A DNA stretch of 64,000 bases from contig NZ_SLWK01000001.1 in assembly GCF_004345615.1 (NCBI RefSeq), positions 62,001-126,000 of the forward strand, read 5' to 3'. Below, in pieces: positions 42,438 to 53,328 of this stretch (position 1 is its first letter; each line of letters starts with the position of its first letter). Source of the DNA: Natronoflexus pectinivorans (lineage in GTDB: Bacteria > Bacteroidota > Bacteroidia > Bacteroidales > Marinilabiliaceae). Both the position numbers and the translations under genes were made by a program. A model generated the notes under the pieces. That model made no database searches, was not told the DNA's origin, and saw nothing but the letters and a program-made list of their open reading frames with translations.

Positions 42438-43724
42438 TTATCTCATTCTGAATACAATATCAACCCTTCTGTTTGCCATTTTTCGAATTTCAGGAGAAGA
42501 AATCCCCCTCTCGGACAGGTTATCACTGCTTCCTCGGGGTATTATCTCAATGGTTTCAGCATCAGCGCCTAATTGAGTCACCATGAACTCTTTGATTGTT
42601 TCGCACTTTTTGAGCGACAATTCTTTATGGTCACCCCGATCTGAAGGATCAACATATCCGTAAAGCTGTACAAAACTTCCTTCGTTCTGCTTTAAAAGAA
42701 CAACCGTTTCTGCCATAAGAACCAGATCCTCTTCATCAAACTGGATTTCGCCGCCTGCATCAAAGAATATACTTCTCACCTCTACAGTTTCATAAATCCG
42801 GGTTAGCGTCTCCATTATGGTAATTGAATCCCGTTTTACAGGTCGGTTTTCTGCATATCTTGCAATATCCTCCTCCAGTCGGCTCAGTTCATCACTAACT
42901 GGATCACGAACTGGTCGGCCAAACAGATCAAAGCCATGACCTCGGTAAGTCCAACGCATATGCCTTTTATCTTTTCTTCCAATTTTATAGCTGAGTGTAA
43001 CACCTGTAAACCAATAACGATCGTTGGTTGAACCGGTTAAGATGTTGTCCAGATTATCAGAATTGGTAAAACGCATGGATGTTTCCATCCCCACATCAAA
43101 ATTTCGGTTTAAACGATATTGAAAACCAGCGGAAACTGGGATGATTACCTCCATCTGACGATCTGTTTTCTCTTCGGGTTCGTAGGGATCGTAACCATGA
43201 ACCATAAATCTTGAAGAACCAACACCAAAATCAGCTTCCATTACAATTTCATCATTTTCACGGAAATGAAGTCTGCTGCGGAAAAAGTTAAGTCCGGCAC
43301 CAGCCTTCAGGTAGAAATTCCACCTGTCATTTACAGGTCCCGGATTTGGTCCTAACTGATTAATAAACAAAACTCCGTTTAAACTTACATCATGAACGTT
43401 TCCCGTAAAATAAAACTCTTCATTCTGCCCATACATCTTCCCGGTATAAAACTGCAAATCTAAGGCCACAACCGGAGCCAGCTGTTTACTGAGAATAATC
43501 GAAGATCCAAAATCAACCCTGTCGGTTGGTAAAAAGGAGTAATCGATGATGTCGGTGTACATGATTACGGGGCCATAGGCCATGGTTAATGCCCAGGTAT
43601 TAAATGGTTTCTCAAAGGAATACCGCATATGTTCTTCGATAACCCTTTGATCCGTTTGACGAAACTGTCCAAATAAATTACCTAAAGAGAGCAGGCATAC
43701 TATCGTTGCTATAATAATTCTCAT
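42438..43724 (-). CDS. OmpA-family protein with N-terminal barrel (second of tandem pair)
   Basis: 428 residues. Signal peptide (to ~20, LLSLGNLFGQ), a predicted barrel to ~270, a linker with DELSRLEEDIARYAENRP, and a C-terminal OmpA-like domain (~318-428). The peptidoglycan-binding helix, normally NxxLSxxRAxxV, reads HKELSLKKCETIKEF, so the usual Arg is Lys. Asp of the GYVD motif is kept. It is paralogous to the gene just upstream (12-bp gap). Confidence 0.85.
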   Translation of the reverse strand: MRIIIATIVCLLSLGNLFGQFRQTDQRVIEEHMRYSFEKPFNTWALTMAYGPVIMYTDIIDYSFLPTDRVDFGSSIILSKQLAPVVALDLQFYTGKMYGQNEEFYFTGNVHDVSLNGVLFINQLGPNPGPVNDRWNFYLKAGAGLNFFRSRLHFRENDEIVMEADFGVGSSRFMVHGYDPYEPEEKTDRQMEVIIPVSAGFQYRLNRNFDVGMETSMRFTNSDNLDNILTGSTNDRYWFTGVTLSYKIGRKDKRHMRWTYRGHGFDLFGRPVRDPVSDELSRLEEDIARYAENRPVKRDSITIMETLTRIYETVEVRSIFFDAGGEIQFDEEDLVLMAETVVLLKQNEGSFVQLYGYVDPSDRGDHKELSLKKCETIKEFMVTQLGADAETIEIIPRGSSDNLSERGISSPEIRKMANRRVDIVFRMR

Positions 43725-43736
43725 TTAGTCGCTGTT

Positions 43737-45047
43737 TTATTCAAAAATCTGAATAATATCTACTCTTCTGTTTACAAGATGAACCCCTCTTGGAGCCAGT
43801 CGCCTGGTGTCGGATAGCAGAATCTCTTTCCCTTTTGGCTCTACCACAAATCTGGATTCATCAATTCCGTAGTCCTTAACCAACACATCCACGACAGCTT
43901 GACAACGTCTTTCACTTAATCCCAGGTTGTACTCATAACTTCCTCTGTCGTCGGTATATCCTCGAATCAGGATTTTAACATCGGGATTGTCTTTCATGTA
44001 TCGGGCTACTCCGGCAATGGTACGGTGGCTTCGTTGGGTAATATCGCTTCGATCAAATCCAAAAAAGACTGATGCTGTAAACGTTTCCCGTCTGATAACT
44101 TTTTCGGAATGAATGGTAGTGGTATCACTCACCACGCTATCGGATGCCGCTAAATGATCAAGCTGTTGGCGTAACGAATCAAGGCGTGCAATCATTGGAT
44201 CTCTTGCTCTCTGACGCTGATAATCGAGATTAAAATCTTTATACGTCCATGAAGAGTGGCGTCTGTTTCTTCTTCCAATTTTATATGTAACAGAGAATGA
44301 TGTATACATATAACTATCATTGTCTGCCCCGGTCATGTCAACATCAAGATTATCGGCTAGCAAATTTCTCATGGAAGTTTCCACCCCTAAATCGAAACTG
44401 TTATTCAGGCGATATCGAACCCCTAACCCAATGGGAAGAACAAGCTCCCGTTGTCTGCTTGTTTTTTCAAAAGTTTGCCTGTCGTACCCTTTTACCAAAA
44501 GGTCGTTATCCCAATCCCAATCGGCATAGCTGGTAGGATAGCCAGATGGAATGGTATATACATCGGAAACAAATAATGGAAGGTCATCAATTTGACTGAA
44601 CTGTGCAGAGCGAAAGAAATTCATTCCCAATCCCAATTTTCCATAAATATTCCACTTGTCTCTCATGGGGCCACCCATGATCAACTGATTCAGATAGGCC
44701 TTTACGTTCAGTGAAGCCTCTCTGAAGTCCCCTTTAAAATATCGTTGATATTTTTGACCATACATATCGGCCATCAGAAACTGCCCTTCGATTGCCCATG
44801 AACGACCAAATTGTCTTGCAACCTGCACTGTAGGTCCAAATTTCAAATTACTTTGCGGGAATATTGTGTGATCTATTACATCAGTGTAATAGATAACCGG
44901 GCCATAACCTACTGTAACCGACCATACATTATAAGTACTGTCGGGTCGGTACAACTGATACTCCTCCAAATTGCCAAAGTCAATTTGAGAATATGCACCG
45001 GATTTTATTACAACAAGTGTTATGATAAATAGTAAAATTCTTTTCAT
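43737..45047 (-). CDS. OmpA-family protein with N-terminal barrel (first of tandem pair)
   Basis: 436 residues. Same architecture as the next gene: signal peptide, barrel (WSVTVGYGPVIYYTDVIDHTIFP), linker (IARLDSLRQQLDHLAA) and OmpA-like domain. Here the peptidoglycan motif is canonical: GYTDDRGSYEYNLGLSERRCQAV, and NRRVDI near the end. Likely anchors the outer membrane to peptidoglycan. Tandem duplication with divergence is the simplest origin. Confidence 0.87.
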   Translation of the reverse strand: MKRILLFIITLVVIKSGAYSQIDFGNLEEYQLYRPDSTYNVWSVTVGYGPVIYYTDVIDHTIFPQSNLKFGPTVQVARQFGRSWAIEGQFLMADMYGQKYQRYFKGDFREASLNVKAYLNQLIMGGPMRDKWNIYGKLGLGMNFFRSAQFSQIDDLPLFVSDVYTIPSGYPTSYADWDWDNDLLVKGYDRQTFEKTSRQRELVLPIGLGVRYRLNNSFDLGVETSMRNLLADNLDVDMTGADNDSYMYTSFSVTYKIGRRNRRHSSWTYKDFNLDYQRQRARDPMIARLDSLRQQLDHLAASDSVVSDTTTIHSEKVIRRETFTASVFFGFDRSDITQRSHRTIAGVARYMKDNPDVKILIRGYTDDRGSYEYNLGLSERRCQAVVDVLVKDYGIDESRFVVEPKGKEILLSDTRRLAPRGVHLVNRRVDIIQIFE

Positions 45048-45227
45048 ATCTAAATTTCTAACATCATTATAACAGCAAAACTAAAACATATCGATAACAG
45101 ATGCTACTATAATGTTGATCATTTTTATAAACTAACGGTTTTTATAGATAAATGAATCCGAATATAAGACTATTTAACCGATCGCAGAACACAGGATACC
45201 AGAAAAAAACTAAAAAACATAATAAAA

Positions 45228-45260
45228 AACCGGCTTGCTCGTACGACGAGCAAGCCGGTT
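45228..45260 (-). terminator. Intrinsic terminator of dsbD
   Basis: AACCGGCTTGCTCGT, 3-nt loop, ACGAGCAAGCCGGTT, then TTTTTATT on the minus strand: 15-bp stem, 23 bp past the dsbD stop. Confidence 0.9.
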
Positions 45261-45282
45261 CAAAAAGTTAAACCTGTGAATT

Positions 45283-47304
45283 CTAATTAGAGAACTGTTC
45301 CAATCCTTCTCTCAGCCAGATTATATACTCCTGCACATCTGAATTATATCCTCTTGGCTCTGTTAACGACTCTTCATCATGATTCAATAACACATAATAA
45401 GGTTGGCTGTTAATATTATATCTTTCTATCTGAAAATCGCTCCATTTATTACCAACCGTGCGAATTCTACGACCAGTCACCTCCGAAACATACTGTTCGT
45501 TTTCCGGTAGCGGCTCTCGTTTATCAACATATAATGAAATGATGATGTAATCATTTGCCAACATATTCCGAACAGTATTATCTGACCATACGAGGCTTTC
45601 CATCTTCCTACAGTTGGCACATCCCAAACCTGTAAAATCCAGAAAAACAGGCTTCCCATCCTCTCGTGCAGCTGCTAATCCCTCTTCATAATCGGTATAT
45701 TTCATTAATCCGTGAGGCCCTTCTACAACGCTCTCTCCGGTTATTTCAATTGCCGATCCTGATTGTGCGGCACCAAACTGAGCCCTTGACAGGTCAAAAT
45801 CTTGTGTTACAGGCGAGGGCAAAAATGAGCTGACCGCTCTTAACGGAGCTCCCCATAAACCTGGAATAAGATAAATTACAAAAGAAAACGTGGCTATAGC
45901 CAAGATCAGCCTTGGAACACTCAGATAGGGCAAATCGCTGTCGTGGGCAAATTTAATCTTACCAATGAGGTAAAGCCCCATTAAAGCAAATATTGAAATC
46001 CAAATGGCCAAAAACACTTCGCGGTCAAGTATACCCCACTGACCAACTGCATCGGCAACGGATAAGAATTTTAATGAAAAAGCGACCACTATGAATCCAA
46101 GAACAACTTTTACAGAATTCATCCATCCGCCACTCTTTGGAAGCGACTTCATGGCAGTTGGAAATATGGCAAAAAGTGCGAATGGAATGGCCAATGCCAA
46201 TCCAAAACCAAACATACCAACCGCAGGGGCATACACTCCGCCTCCCAATGCTGCTTCAACCAGAAGTGTTCCAACAATTGGGCCTGTGCATGAGAACGAT
46301 ACCAAGACAAAAACAAGCCCCATCAGGATAACACCCATCAATCCGCCGGTTTGATCAGCTTTCTGATCCAATGCGTTGGACCATTTTGCAGGCATGGTGA
46401 GTTCAAATGCGCCAAAAAATGATGCAGCAAAAAAGAGAAGTATTGCAAAAAAGATGACATTAAATGCAGGACTTGTAGCCATAGCATTCAGTGCGTTTGC
46501 ACCAAAAATAATAGAGATGGCCAAACCCAATACAACGTACGCAAAAATGATGGTTAGACCATAAAAAACGCCATCTCGCAATGCCTTTGCTCTATTGTTT
46601 GCATTCCTTAAAAAGAAGCTAACCGTTAAAGGGATCATAGGAAAAACACAAGGTGTCAGCAATGCAGCAAGTCCCCCGAGAAATGAAAGCCAAAATATTC
46701 CCCATGAGCCGTCCTTCTCCTTCTCGTCACCTTTAGCCTCTAGCACTTCAACAACCTCAGAAGTTTCTGAATCTTCTGAATCTTCTATCGTTTCCTCATA
46801 GGTGTCATCAGAAATGACTACCTCAGCGACTTCCGCTTTAGAAGATATCCCGGGCACTGTTAACTCAAAATCAATCTGGTCGGGTGGTAAACAACGGTGA
46901 TCGTCACAAACCATAAACTCCACATATCCGCTAATGATTACATCATCAGCAGATTGCAGTTCTATGGTCTGTAAAATTCTTGCACTACCTGCCAGGTAAC
47001 CAAGTTCCATTTGAAAAGCTTCATCAAAAGTTGGCACCGGTTCAGGCTCCTGACGCAACTCGCCACTCAAACGGTATTGACCTGACTCTTCAATATTTAA
47101 AGAGGTTGGAATAGGTCCTCCCTCCGGAATTCTGATGGAATACAAATACCAATTATCTTCGATGGTGGCTTCTGCTATCACTTCCACACGACTATCATCA
47201 ATTCGGTTTGCAGAAAACTCCCACTTAACAGGTTGCAGAACCTGGGCACTTATATGCAAAGAACCTGCAAGCAAAAGGGAAAATAGAAACAATAACTTTC
47301 TCAT
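45283..47304 (-). CDS. dsbD: Thiol:disulfide interchange protein DsbD
   Basis: 673 residues. Signal peptide; N-terminal DsbD-alpha-like domain (~25-165, FMVCDDHRCLPP with Cys pair); an acidic linker (EETIEDSEDSETSEVVEV); a central CcdA-like membrane domain of about eight helices beginning WLSFLGGLAALLTPCVFPMIPLT with a conserved Cys and with FSCTGPIVG carrying the second; and a C-terminal thioredoxin domain with FTGLGCANCRKME (CxxC). Carries electrons from cytoplasmic thioredoxin to envelope thiol proteins. Monocistronic. Confidence 0.93.
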   Translation of the reverse strand: MRKLLFLFSLLLAGSLHISAQVLQPVKWEFSANRIDDSRVEVIAEATIEDNWYLYSIRIPEGGPIPTSLNIEESGQYRLSGELRQEPEPVPTFDEAFQMELGYLAGSARILQTIELQSADDVIISGYVEFMVCDDHRCLPPDQIDFELTVPGISSKAEVAEVVISDDTYEETIEDSEDSETSEVVEVLEAKGDEKEKDGSWGIFWLSFLGGLAALLTPCVFPMIPLTVSFFLRNANNRAKALRDGVFYGLTIIFAYVVLGLAISIIFGANALNAMATSPAFNVIFFAILLFFAASFFGAFELTMPAKWSNALDQKADQTGGLMGVILMGLVFVLVSFSCTGPIVGTLLVEAALGGGVYAPAVGMFGFGLALAIPFALFAIFPTAMKSLPKSGGWMNSVKVVLGFIVVAFSLKFLSVADAVGQWGILDREVFLAIWISIFALMGLYLIGKIKFAHDSDLPYLSVPRLILAIATFSFVIYLIPGLWGAPLRAVSSFLPSPVTQDFDLSRAQFGAAQSGSAIEITGESVVEGPHGLMKYTDYEEGLAAAREDGKPVFLDFTGLGCANCRKMESLVWSDNTVRNMLANDYIIISLYVDKREPLPENEQYVSEVTGRRIRTVGNKWSDFQIERYNINSQPYYVLLNHDEESLTEPRGYNSDVQEYIIWLREGLEQFSN

Positions 47305-47330
47305 ATAAATAAATTGTTATAATTTAAGAA

Positions 47331-47478
47331 AATAGATTATTAGATGTAAGATTGTTAGATTAATAGATGCAAGATTACGAAACAGCTAACCTTCTTATTA
47401 TCAGCTGATTGAATCACACAGCCACAACCACATAAACGTTTAATAATTAAGTAAATGTAAAAAGATTAGCGAACTATT
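47331..47478 (+). repeat. ~130-150-bp dispersed repeat with terminal inverted repeats, copy 5
   Basis: From AATAGATTATTAGATGTAAGATTG to TAGCGAACTATT, with the internal pair CTTATTATCAGCTGATTG and TTTAATAATTA. It starts 26 bp upstream of the dsbD start codon. The remainder of the gap (47479-47690) shows nothing I can interpret. Confidence 0.72.
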
Positions 47479-47694
47479 ACTCGTTAATAGAAAAAAACAA
47501 GCTTTTGATTATTCAACAAATAAATTAAACAGCAAACACATTAAATATTATTCATATATAGATTTTCAAATATATTCTTTTCAATTGAATATTCAAAATG
47601 ATTCCAAAAGTTAAGGGATTACAAATATAAAACTAACAATTATATTGATTGTTCATTGTATTGATTCACAACAATCAGACCATATGTAAATGAC

Positions 47695-47722
47695 AAAGGT
47701 CGCCCTGCGAGGCGACCCTTGT
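47695..47722 (-). terminator. Intrinsic terminator of valS
   Basis: Minus strand GGTCGCC, TCGCAG-type loop, GGCGACC followed by TTTGTCATTT; 7-bp GC stem extended by A-T pairs, 24 bp past the valS stop. Confidence 0.72.
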
Positions 47723-47744
47723 CAGATGTGTATTAAAGTACTAT

Positions 47745-50372
47745 TTATTTCAAACGGGCAATGCTCTCCTTAAGAGCTGCAATTTTTGCTTCAGCATCAG
47801 CTTGTTTCTGTCTTTCAACAGCAACTACCTGCTCAGGAGCTCCTGCAACAAACCGTTCGTTACTCAGTTTTTTCATCACCCCGTTTAAGAACCCTTCGGT
47901 ATATTGTAGTTCCTTTTCCAGCTTTTCCAGTTCCTCCTCAACGTCGATGGCCGACTCCATCGGCACAAAGAATTCCGATGATTTAACGAAGAATGAAACA
48001 GCACCCTCCACTTTTTCTTCTACGGAACTAACATCTTCGAGATTTACCAATTTCTGGACAACAGGATTGAAGCGCTCAACATATCCATCATCACCTTTCA
48101 GAACTTTTAATTCCAATGTATCGCGCATGGCCACATTTCGTTCCTTACGCACTGTGCGTACATTTACAATGGCTTCTTTAACCAATTCAAATTGTTTAAG
48201 CAGAGATTCATCAAATGATTTCAGAGCCGGCATGGGACTCACCATCAAGCTCTCCCCTTCTTTGCGTTCTTTTAAGTGATGCCAAACCTCTTCGGTGATG
48301 AATGGCATAAAAGGATGAATCAGATGCATCAAATCATCCAGGAAGCCAATGGCTGCCTGGTAGGTTTTTCCATCCACCGGCTTTTGGTAAGCCGGTTTTA
48401 CCATCTCCAGGAACCAGCTTGAGAACTCATCCCAAAACAGGGTATAAACCGACATCAAAGCATCAGAAACCCGGTACTTGTCAAAATGGTCTGCAATGAC
48501 TGCCATCTCCTTCTGCAATCTATCCCCAAACCACTCGATGGCTAGAGCTGCACTTTCGGGTTGCTCAATTGAGTGGTCTATTTCCCAACTTTTCACCAAA
48601 CGAAATGCATTCCACATTTTGTTGGCAAAATTACGCCCCTGCTCAGGTAAGCTCTCATCGAACCGCAAGTCGCCACCAGCAGGAGAGCAAAGTAACATAC
48701 CCACACGAACACCATCGGCACCAAAATTCTTGATCAGATCCAAAGGTTCAGGACTATTGCCTAATGATTTGGACATTTTGCGACCAACCTTATCTCGCAC
48801 CATACCGGTGAAATAGACGTTTTTAAACGGATACGTTCCCTTGAACTCATATCCGGCCATAATCATCCGTGCAACCCAGAAGAAAATAATATCGTGTCCT
48901 GTTACCAAATCGTTGGTAGGATAATAGTAATCAATTTCGTTCTTGTCGGGATTAAAGCCATCGAAAACAGTGATTGGCCATAGCCATGATGAAGCCCAGG
49001 TATCCAATACATCTTCATCCTGCTTCAGGTCGTTCATGGATAGAGCCTCATTTCCGGAAACTTTACGAGCCTCAGTTAATGCTACCTCATCGGTTTCGGC
49101 CACAACAAAAGTGCCATCGGCCAGATAATAAACCGGGATGCGGTGTCCCCACCACAACTGACGCGAAATACACCAATCCTTTACATTCTCCATCCAATGG
49201 CGGTAAAGATTTTTGAATTTAGCCGGATGGAATTTCACCTCATCGGTCATTACCGCATCCAGAGCAGGTTTGGCCAACTCACTCATGCGCAAAAACCACT
49301 GAGTGCTCAGTTTTGGTTCAATTACCTCATCGGTTCGCTCCGAGTAACCAACCTTATTGGTATAATCCTCAACCTTAGCCAGGTTTCCGGATTCGTCAAG
49401 TGATTTTTCGATTTTTTTGCGAACATCAAAACGATCTTCGCCAATAAATATTTCAGCCTTTTCGCTCAGGGTGCCATCGTCATTTAAAATGTCGATGGAC
49501 TCCAGATTATGACGCATTCCAATTTCGTAGTCGTTGATATCATGAGCCGGAGTAATTTTTAGGCATCCGGTTCCAAACTCCATGTCCACATATTCGTCCT
49601 GAATAACCGGTATGGAGCGGTTAATTAACGGAACTAAAACCCTTTTCCCTGCAAGATGTTTAAAGCGGTCATCGTTGGGGTTTACACAAACGGCAGTATC
49701 TCCCAATATGGTTTCAGGCCGGGTGGTGGCAATGGTCACGTACTGATCGGGTTCTCCGTCAACCTGGTAACGAATATAATACAGCTTAGATTGTACCTCT
49801 TTATAAATCACCTCCTCGTCGGAAACAGCGGTTTTGGCTTTAGGATCCCAGTTCACCATGCGGATGCCACGGTAGATGTGTCCTTTTTTATACAAATCCA
49901 CAAAGGATTTGATTACGCCCTCGCTGCGAACTTCATCCATGGTAAAACAAGTGCGATCCCAATCGCACGAGGCGCCCAGTTTTTTCAGCTGCTCAAGGAT
50001 GATGCAACCGTGCTTATCGGTCCACTCCCAGGCGTGCTCCAAAAAGCCATCGCGCGTAAGCGAATGTTTATCAATTCCCCCTTCGCGCAACTTATTAACC
50101 ACCTTAGCCTCAGTGGCAATGGATGCGTGGTCGGTGCCCGGAACCCAGCAAGCATTTTTTCCAAGCATTCGAGCCCTTCGTACCAGAATGTCCTGAATGG
50201 TATTATTGAGCATGTGTCCCATGTGCAAAACACCTGTCACATTGGGCGGTGGAATCACTATTGTATAAGGTTCACGTTCATCGGGAACGGATTTGAAGAA
50301 TCCGTTCTCCATCCAGTATGCATACCATTTCTCCTCGGTTTTTGAAGGATCGTACTTGCTTGCTATCTCCAT
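47745..50372 (-). CDS. valS: Valyl-tRNA synthetase
   Basis: 875 residues from the ATG at 50370-50372 ([17 protein letters not shown], the family start; a 27-codon longer frame is not conserved). Class Ia signature [13 protein letters not shown] (HIGH-like), editing domain with [18 protein letters not shown] loop [21 protein letters not shown], anticodon-binding domain, and a C-terminal coiled coil ([20 protein letters not shown]). Charges tRNA-Val. Monocistronic. Confidence 0.97.
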   Translation of the reverse strand: MEIASKYDPSKTEEKWYAYWMENGFFKSVPDEREPYTIVIPPPNVTGVLHMGHMLNNTIQDILVRRARMLGKNACWVPGTDHASIATEAKVVNKLREGGIDKHSLTRDGFLEHAWEWTDKHGCIILEQLKKLGASCDWDRTCFTMDEVRSEGVIKSFVDLYKKGHIYRGIRMVNWDPKAKTAVSDEEVIYKEVQSKLYYIRYQVDGEPDQYVTIATTRPETILGDTAVCVNPNDDRFKHLAGKRVLVPLINRSIPVIQDEYVDMEFGTGCLKITPAHDINDYEIGMRHNLESIDILNDDGTLSEKAEIFIGEDRFDVRKKIEKSLDESGNLAKVEDYTNKVGYSERTDEVIEPKLSTQWFLRMSELAKPALDAVMTDEVKFHPAKFKNLYRHWMENVKDWCISRQLWWGHRIPVYYLADGTFVVAETDEVALTEARKVSGNEALSMNDLKQDEDVLDTWASSWLWPITVFDGFNPDKNEIDYYYPTNDLVTGHDIIFFWVARMIMAGYEFKGTYPFKNVYFTGMVRDKVGRKMSKSLGNSPEPLDLIKNFGADGVRVGMLLCSPAGGDLRFDESLPEQGRNFANKMWNAFRLVKSWEIDHSIEQPESAALAIEWFGDRLQKEMAVIADHFDKYRVSDALMSVYTLFWDEFSSWFLEMVKPAYQKPVDGKTYQAAIGFLDDLMHLIHPFMPFITEEVWHHLKERKEGESLMVSPMPALKSFDESLLKQFELVKEAIVNVRTVRKERNVAMRDTLELKVLKGDDGYVERFNPVVQKLVNLEDVSSVEEKVEGAVSFFVKSSEFFVPMESAIDVEEELEKLEKELQYTEGFLNGVMKKLSNERFVAGAPEQVVAVERQKQADAEAKIAALKESIARLK

Positions 50373-50515
50373 TGATTGATTGTTATGCTGTTTCTTAAAA
50401 TAATTACATCTGACAACTGAAATAAAATGAATCAGTTGTGAATTAAAGTGCAAAAATAGGAAAATTTAAGGAAGTAATGATGTATATATAATTAGAAACA
50501 GAAAACAGTAATATC

Positions 50516-53161
50516 CTACCACCCCGCTATCACCACTCTTACACCCCAGTGCTGGTATTTTCCTTCGGAAAATCCGGCAAAAGCCCCAATGGTGCCTGCC
50601 ATAAATATGCGGCTGATACTGTAACCAACCTGTGTATAATGAGAAACCGCAGGTGTATGAAGATAACTAAAATGCAGGTTTTCATTCCACATGCGGTTAC
50701 TTAAAACCGGTAGGTTTTTAAGCATTAACCATGGCGAGGAGTAAGTGGTATTTGCTCTTAAATACCATTCGTTAGTAGATGTGGAGTAATCATCCAATAA
50801 CAGAAAAGCATTACCCGGTTCACTGAAAATCAGAGGAATTGTTGAGCCTTCAAAATGCTTAAACCTTGAAAAATGCATTCGCTCATTCCTAAAAAACTTC
50901 CCGCCTGACAACTCCCAGGAAAATACCGGCATAAATGAAAACTCCGCTTCTTTTCGAATGCTGCTTTCAACCAAAAAGTAATCGGAATGGCTGCCTAAAA
51001 GCCCCGATCCGTGCTCCATTCTTAGTTTAAAGGTGGGATAATCGGAATGGGACATAATTTTGCGACCACGTTGAATTCTGTAATAATATCTGGGAGTGTA
51101 CTCCAACTCGAAAAGTGATATGAAAGCCCTTTGGCTTTCAAAATGGATTTCTCCGGCAGACGAGTTCACCACTTCATTGGGGTTGTAGTCGTCGTTTCGT
51201 CTAAAAAAAGAGTAATTGGTATTATTCTCTAACGGGTTATATTCCTGCCAGGCAATACCGGTTGTCATTCTTAATCCGTTGGCCAGGTCAATTTCATTTC
51301 GCATCATCAGAAACCTGTTTTCATACAGGCGTAAATAATTTTCCTTGAAAAACAACGACGATGCCATATTCAACAACGGAGCCACTCCGATGTCGCGCTT
51401 ATAATCATAAGCTCCAACTCCCGAGGCCATGGAAAACAAGCCTCTTCGAAGTGGAGAGTATGTTTGATGTAAGCCCGCTTCACCAAAAAATGCTTCACGA
51501 TTAAATGCATATCCACCAGTGGCACTTATCTGCATCCTTTTTACCGAATCTTGTTGCCAGTTTATGTTGAGCCGTTGCTGATACTTCCAGCCATCCACAG
51601 CATTAAAATCAATATTTCTCAGCCCAATCAACCCTCCATAACGAACCCTAAAATCACCCTCCCGCGGCACAACAGTGCCGCTCAACAATGCTCTACGCAC
51701 TTTCATGAATGTGCTGCTTTCAGGGATGGAATCGCTTCTGGTGGTATCTGCCAAAGCCTTTAAACTATCGCTCACGGCAAAAGAGCGCGCTTCCGATTGC
51801 GTGAGCGGAACAGGACGAATATGATCCCATCTGACGGTATCCCTTCTTGCACTATCACTTTCCACTCTCACATGATAAGTCCTCCTCAATTCCAAAACTT
51901 CATCACGTTTTTGTTCCCGACTCTCCCTCTCCACCAGTGATGCCAGGCGCATCATGTCTCGGTTTGACAAATCTTCCTTTTCCATTAAGGCTTCTATCCG
52001 CTGCTGATTTCGGGTAAGCTCAACAGGTTCTGACTCTTCAATACTGCTATTCAGACCCTCCAAAACTTCTTGATTATCTCCAGTTTGCCGGGAAGCTAAT
52101 AATTCAGGCACTGCCAGATGTTGATTTAATTGTACATCAAGATATTTTACAGAACCAACATAGTTCACCTTTGCCTCCACTCCCATCATACCCAAATCCA
52201 TATCAAAGTGATGGCTGATGGGAAGCCATATCCCGTGTTGAACAGGAGCGTAAACCTGCCGCATCCTAACTTCGCCATAAAACGTTTCAAGGGTTAAGTC
52301 CAGAGAATGAATATTCCACAAATCCTCAACCAGATAAAGATAACCTTCCACCAACTGTTGGCTTTTTCTGCGGGGAATTACCCGGATGCGGTTTACGATA
52401 TGTTCTCCATCGTTGATATAGCCATCGTACCTGAAACGATAATGACGCATTGCCTGAGGCGATAAAGGAGAAACATACATCTCATTTTCGGGATTATAGA
52501 AACTCGTATTTATATATCCAATTGGGGTAGATTCTTCTCCTATGGGAAAAGTACTTCGCGAATGTAAAACAGTATGGTGAAACGTATCAGGCGCAGAAAA
52601 TTTGATTGAATTGAGAGATTCATCAACAAACAGATCATCCGGCTGAACCTGAATATCGTTTATACTCAATCTGTTTCTCAACAATCTTGGAATGCGTTTC
52701 ATTTCCAATGAACCTCGCAAATAAACTTCAGCCTCATATTCACTTGCCTGTCGCAGATAATAAGGTGCAAGACCAATTGCTCGCCGCATCATCCCGTAGG
52801 CCGGGTCTTCGCCCCCGGAATAGATACGAACTTCCTGCAACTGAAACTGCACGGGATAAAAGTCAATATCAAGTTCAAGCCATCGGTCTTCACGGATATT
52901 TATCTTAAACTCCTGCCTGGCATAACCCATTGCCTGAAAAACTACAGTGTATGACCCAACGCCCAACCGGAGTTCGTAATCCCCTTCATTATTGGAGGTT
53001 ACTCCCATATGAGTCTCCTTCACAAACACAGAGGCACCAGGAACAGCATTTCCGTCAAGATCAACAATGCGCCCTTTAAGGCCAGCGGCATAGGAGTAAT
53101 TACAGTTTAATGTCAGAAAAAAAAGGAAAAAGAGGCTAATTACCCATCTAAAGTAATACAT
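50516..53161 (-). CDS. DUF5686 outer-membrane protein with carboxypeptidase-like N-terminal domain
   Basis: 881 residues. Signal peptide (MYYFRWVISLFFLFFLTLNCNYSYA); residues ~28-110 form a carboxypeptidase-regulatory-like domain (GLKGRIVDLDGNAVPGASVFVKETHMGVTSNNEGDYEL); the rest fits the DUF5686 family, ending in barrel strands FMAGTIGAFAGFSEGKYQHWGVRVVIAGW. No plug domain, so not a TonB receptor. Function unknown. An internal helical charged stretch (EKEDLSNRDMMRLASLVERESREQ) is also family-typical. Confidence 0.82.
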   Translation of the reverse strand: MYYFRWVISLFFLFFLTLNCNYSYAAGLKGRIVDLDGNAVPGASVFVKETHMGVTSNNEGDYELRLGVGSYTVVFQAMGYARQEFKINIREDRWLELDIDFYPVQFQLQEVRIYSGGEDPAYGMMRRAIGLAPYYLRQASEYEAEVYLRGSLEMKRIPRLLRNRLSINDIQVQPDDLFVDESLNSIKFSAPDTFHHTVLHSRSTFPIGEESTPIGYINTSFYNPENEMYVSPLSPQAMRHYRFRYDGYINDGEHIVNRIRVIPRRKSQQLVEGYLYLVEDLWNIHSLDLTLETFYGEVRMRQVYAPVQHGIWLPISHHFDMDLGMMGVEAKVNYVGSVKYLDVQLNQHLAVPELLASRQTGDNQEVLEGLNSSIEESEPVELTRNQQRIEALMEKEDLSNRDMMRLASLVERESREQKRDEVLELRRTYHVRVESDSARRDTVRWDHIRPVPLTQSEARSFAVSDSLKALADTTRSDSIPESSTFMKVRRALLSGTVVPREGDFRVRYGGLIGLRNIDFNAVDGWKYQQRLNINWQQDSVKRMQISATGGYAFNREAFFGEAGLHQTYSPLRRGLFSMASGVGAYDYKRDIGVAPLLNMASSLFFKENYLRLYENRFLMMRNEIDLANGLRMTTGIAWQEYNPLENNTNYSFFRRNDDYNPNEVVNSSAGEIHFESQRAFISLFELEYTPRYYYRIQRGRKIMSHSDYPTFKLRMEHGSGLLGSHSDYFLVESSIRKEAEFSFMPVFSWELSGGKFFRNERMHFSRFKHFEGSTIPLIFSEPGNAFLLLDDYSTSTNEWYLRANTTYSSPWLMLKNLPVLSNRMWNENLHFSYLHTPAVSHYTQVGYSISRIFMAGTIGAFAGFSEGKYQHWGVRVVIAGW

Positions 53162-53244
53162 ATTTTGAGTTTTTGATAAGGTTGAAGATTTTTGAAACTA
53201 TATTTAACAAAAATAGTGCCTGATTTTTAAGGAGCCAGAGGGAG

Positions 53245-53276
53245 CTTGTCGAAGCCACCTTTTTTCTTTAATTTTG
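53245..53276 (+). promoter_or_regulatory. Candidate promoter of the aminotransferase gene
   Basis: CTTG (53245-53248), 20-nt spacer, TAATTTTG (53269-53276), an exact TANNTTTG box, 52 bp upstream of the ATG. Confidence 0.55.
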
Positions 53277-53328
53277 CACATTGGGGAACAGAACAGACTA
53301 ATAAAACAGAAAAACTAAACACACATCC

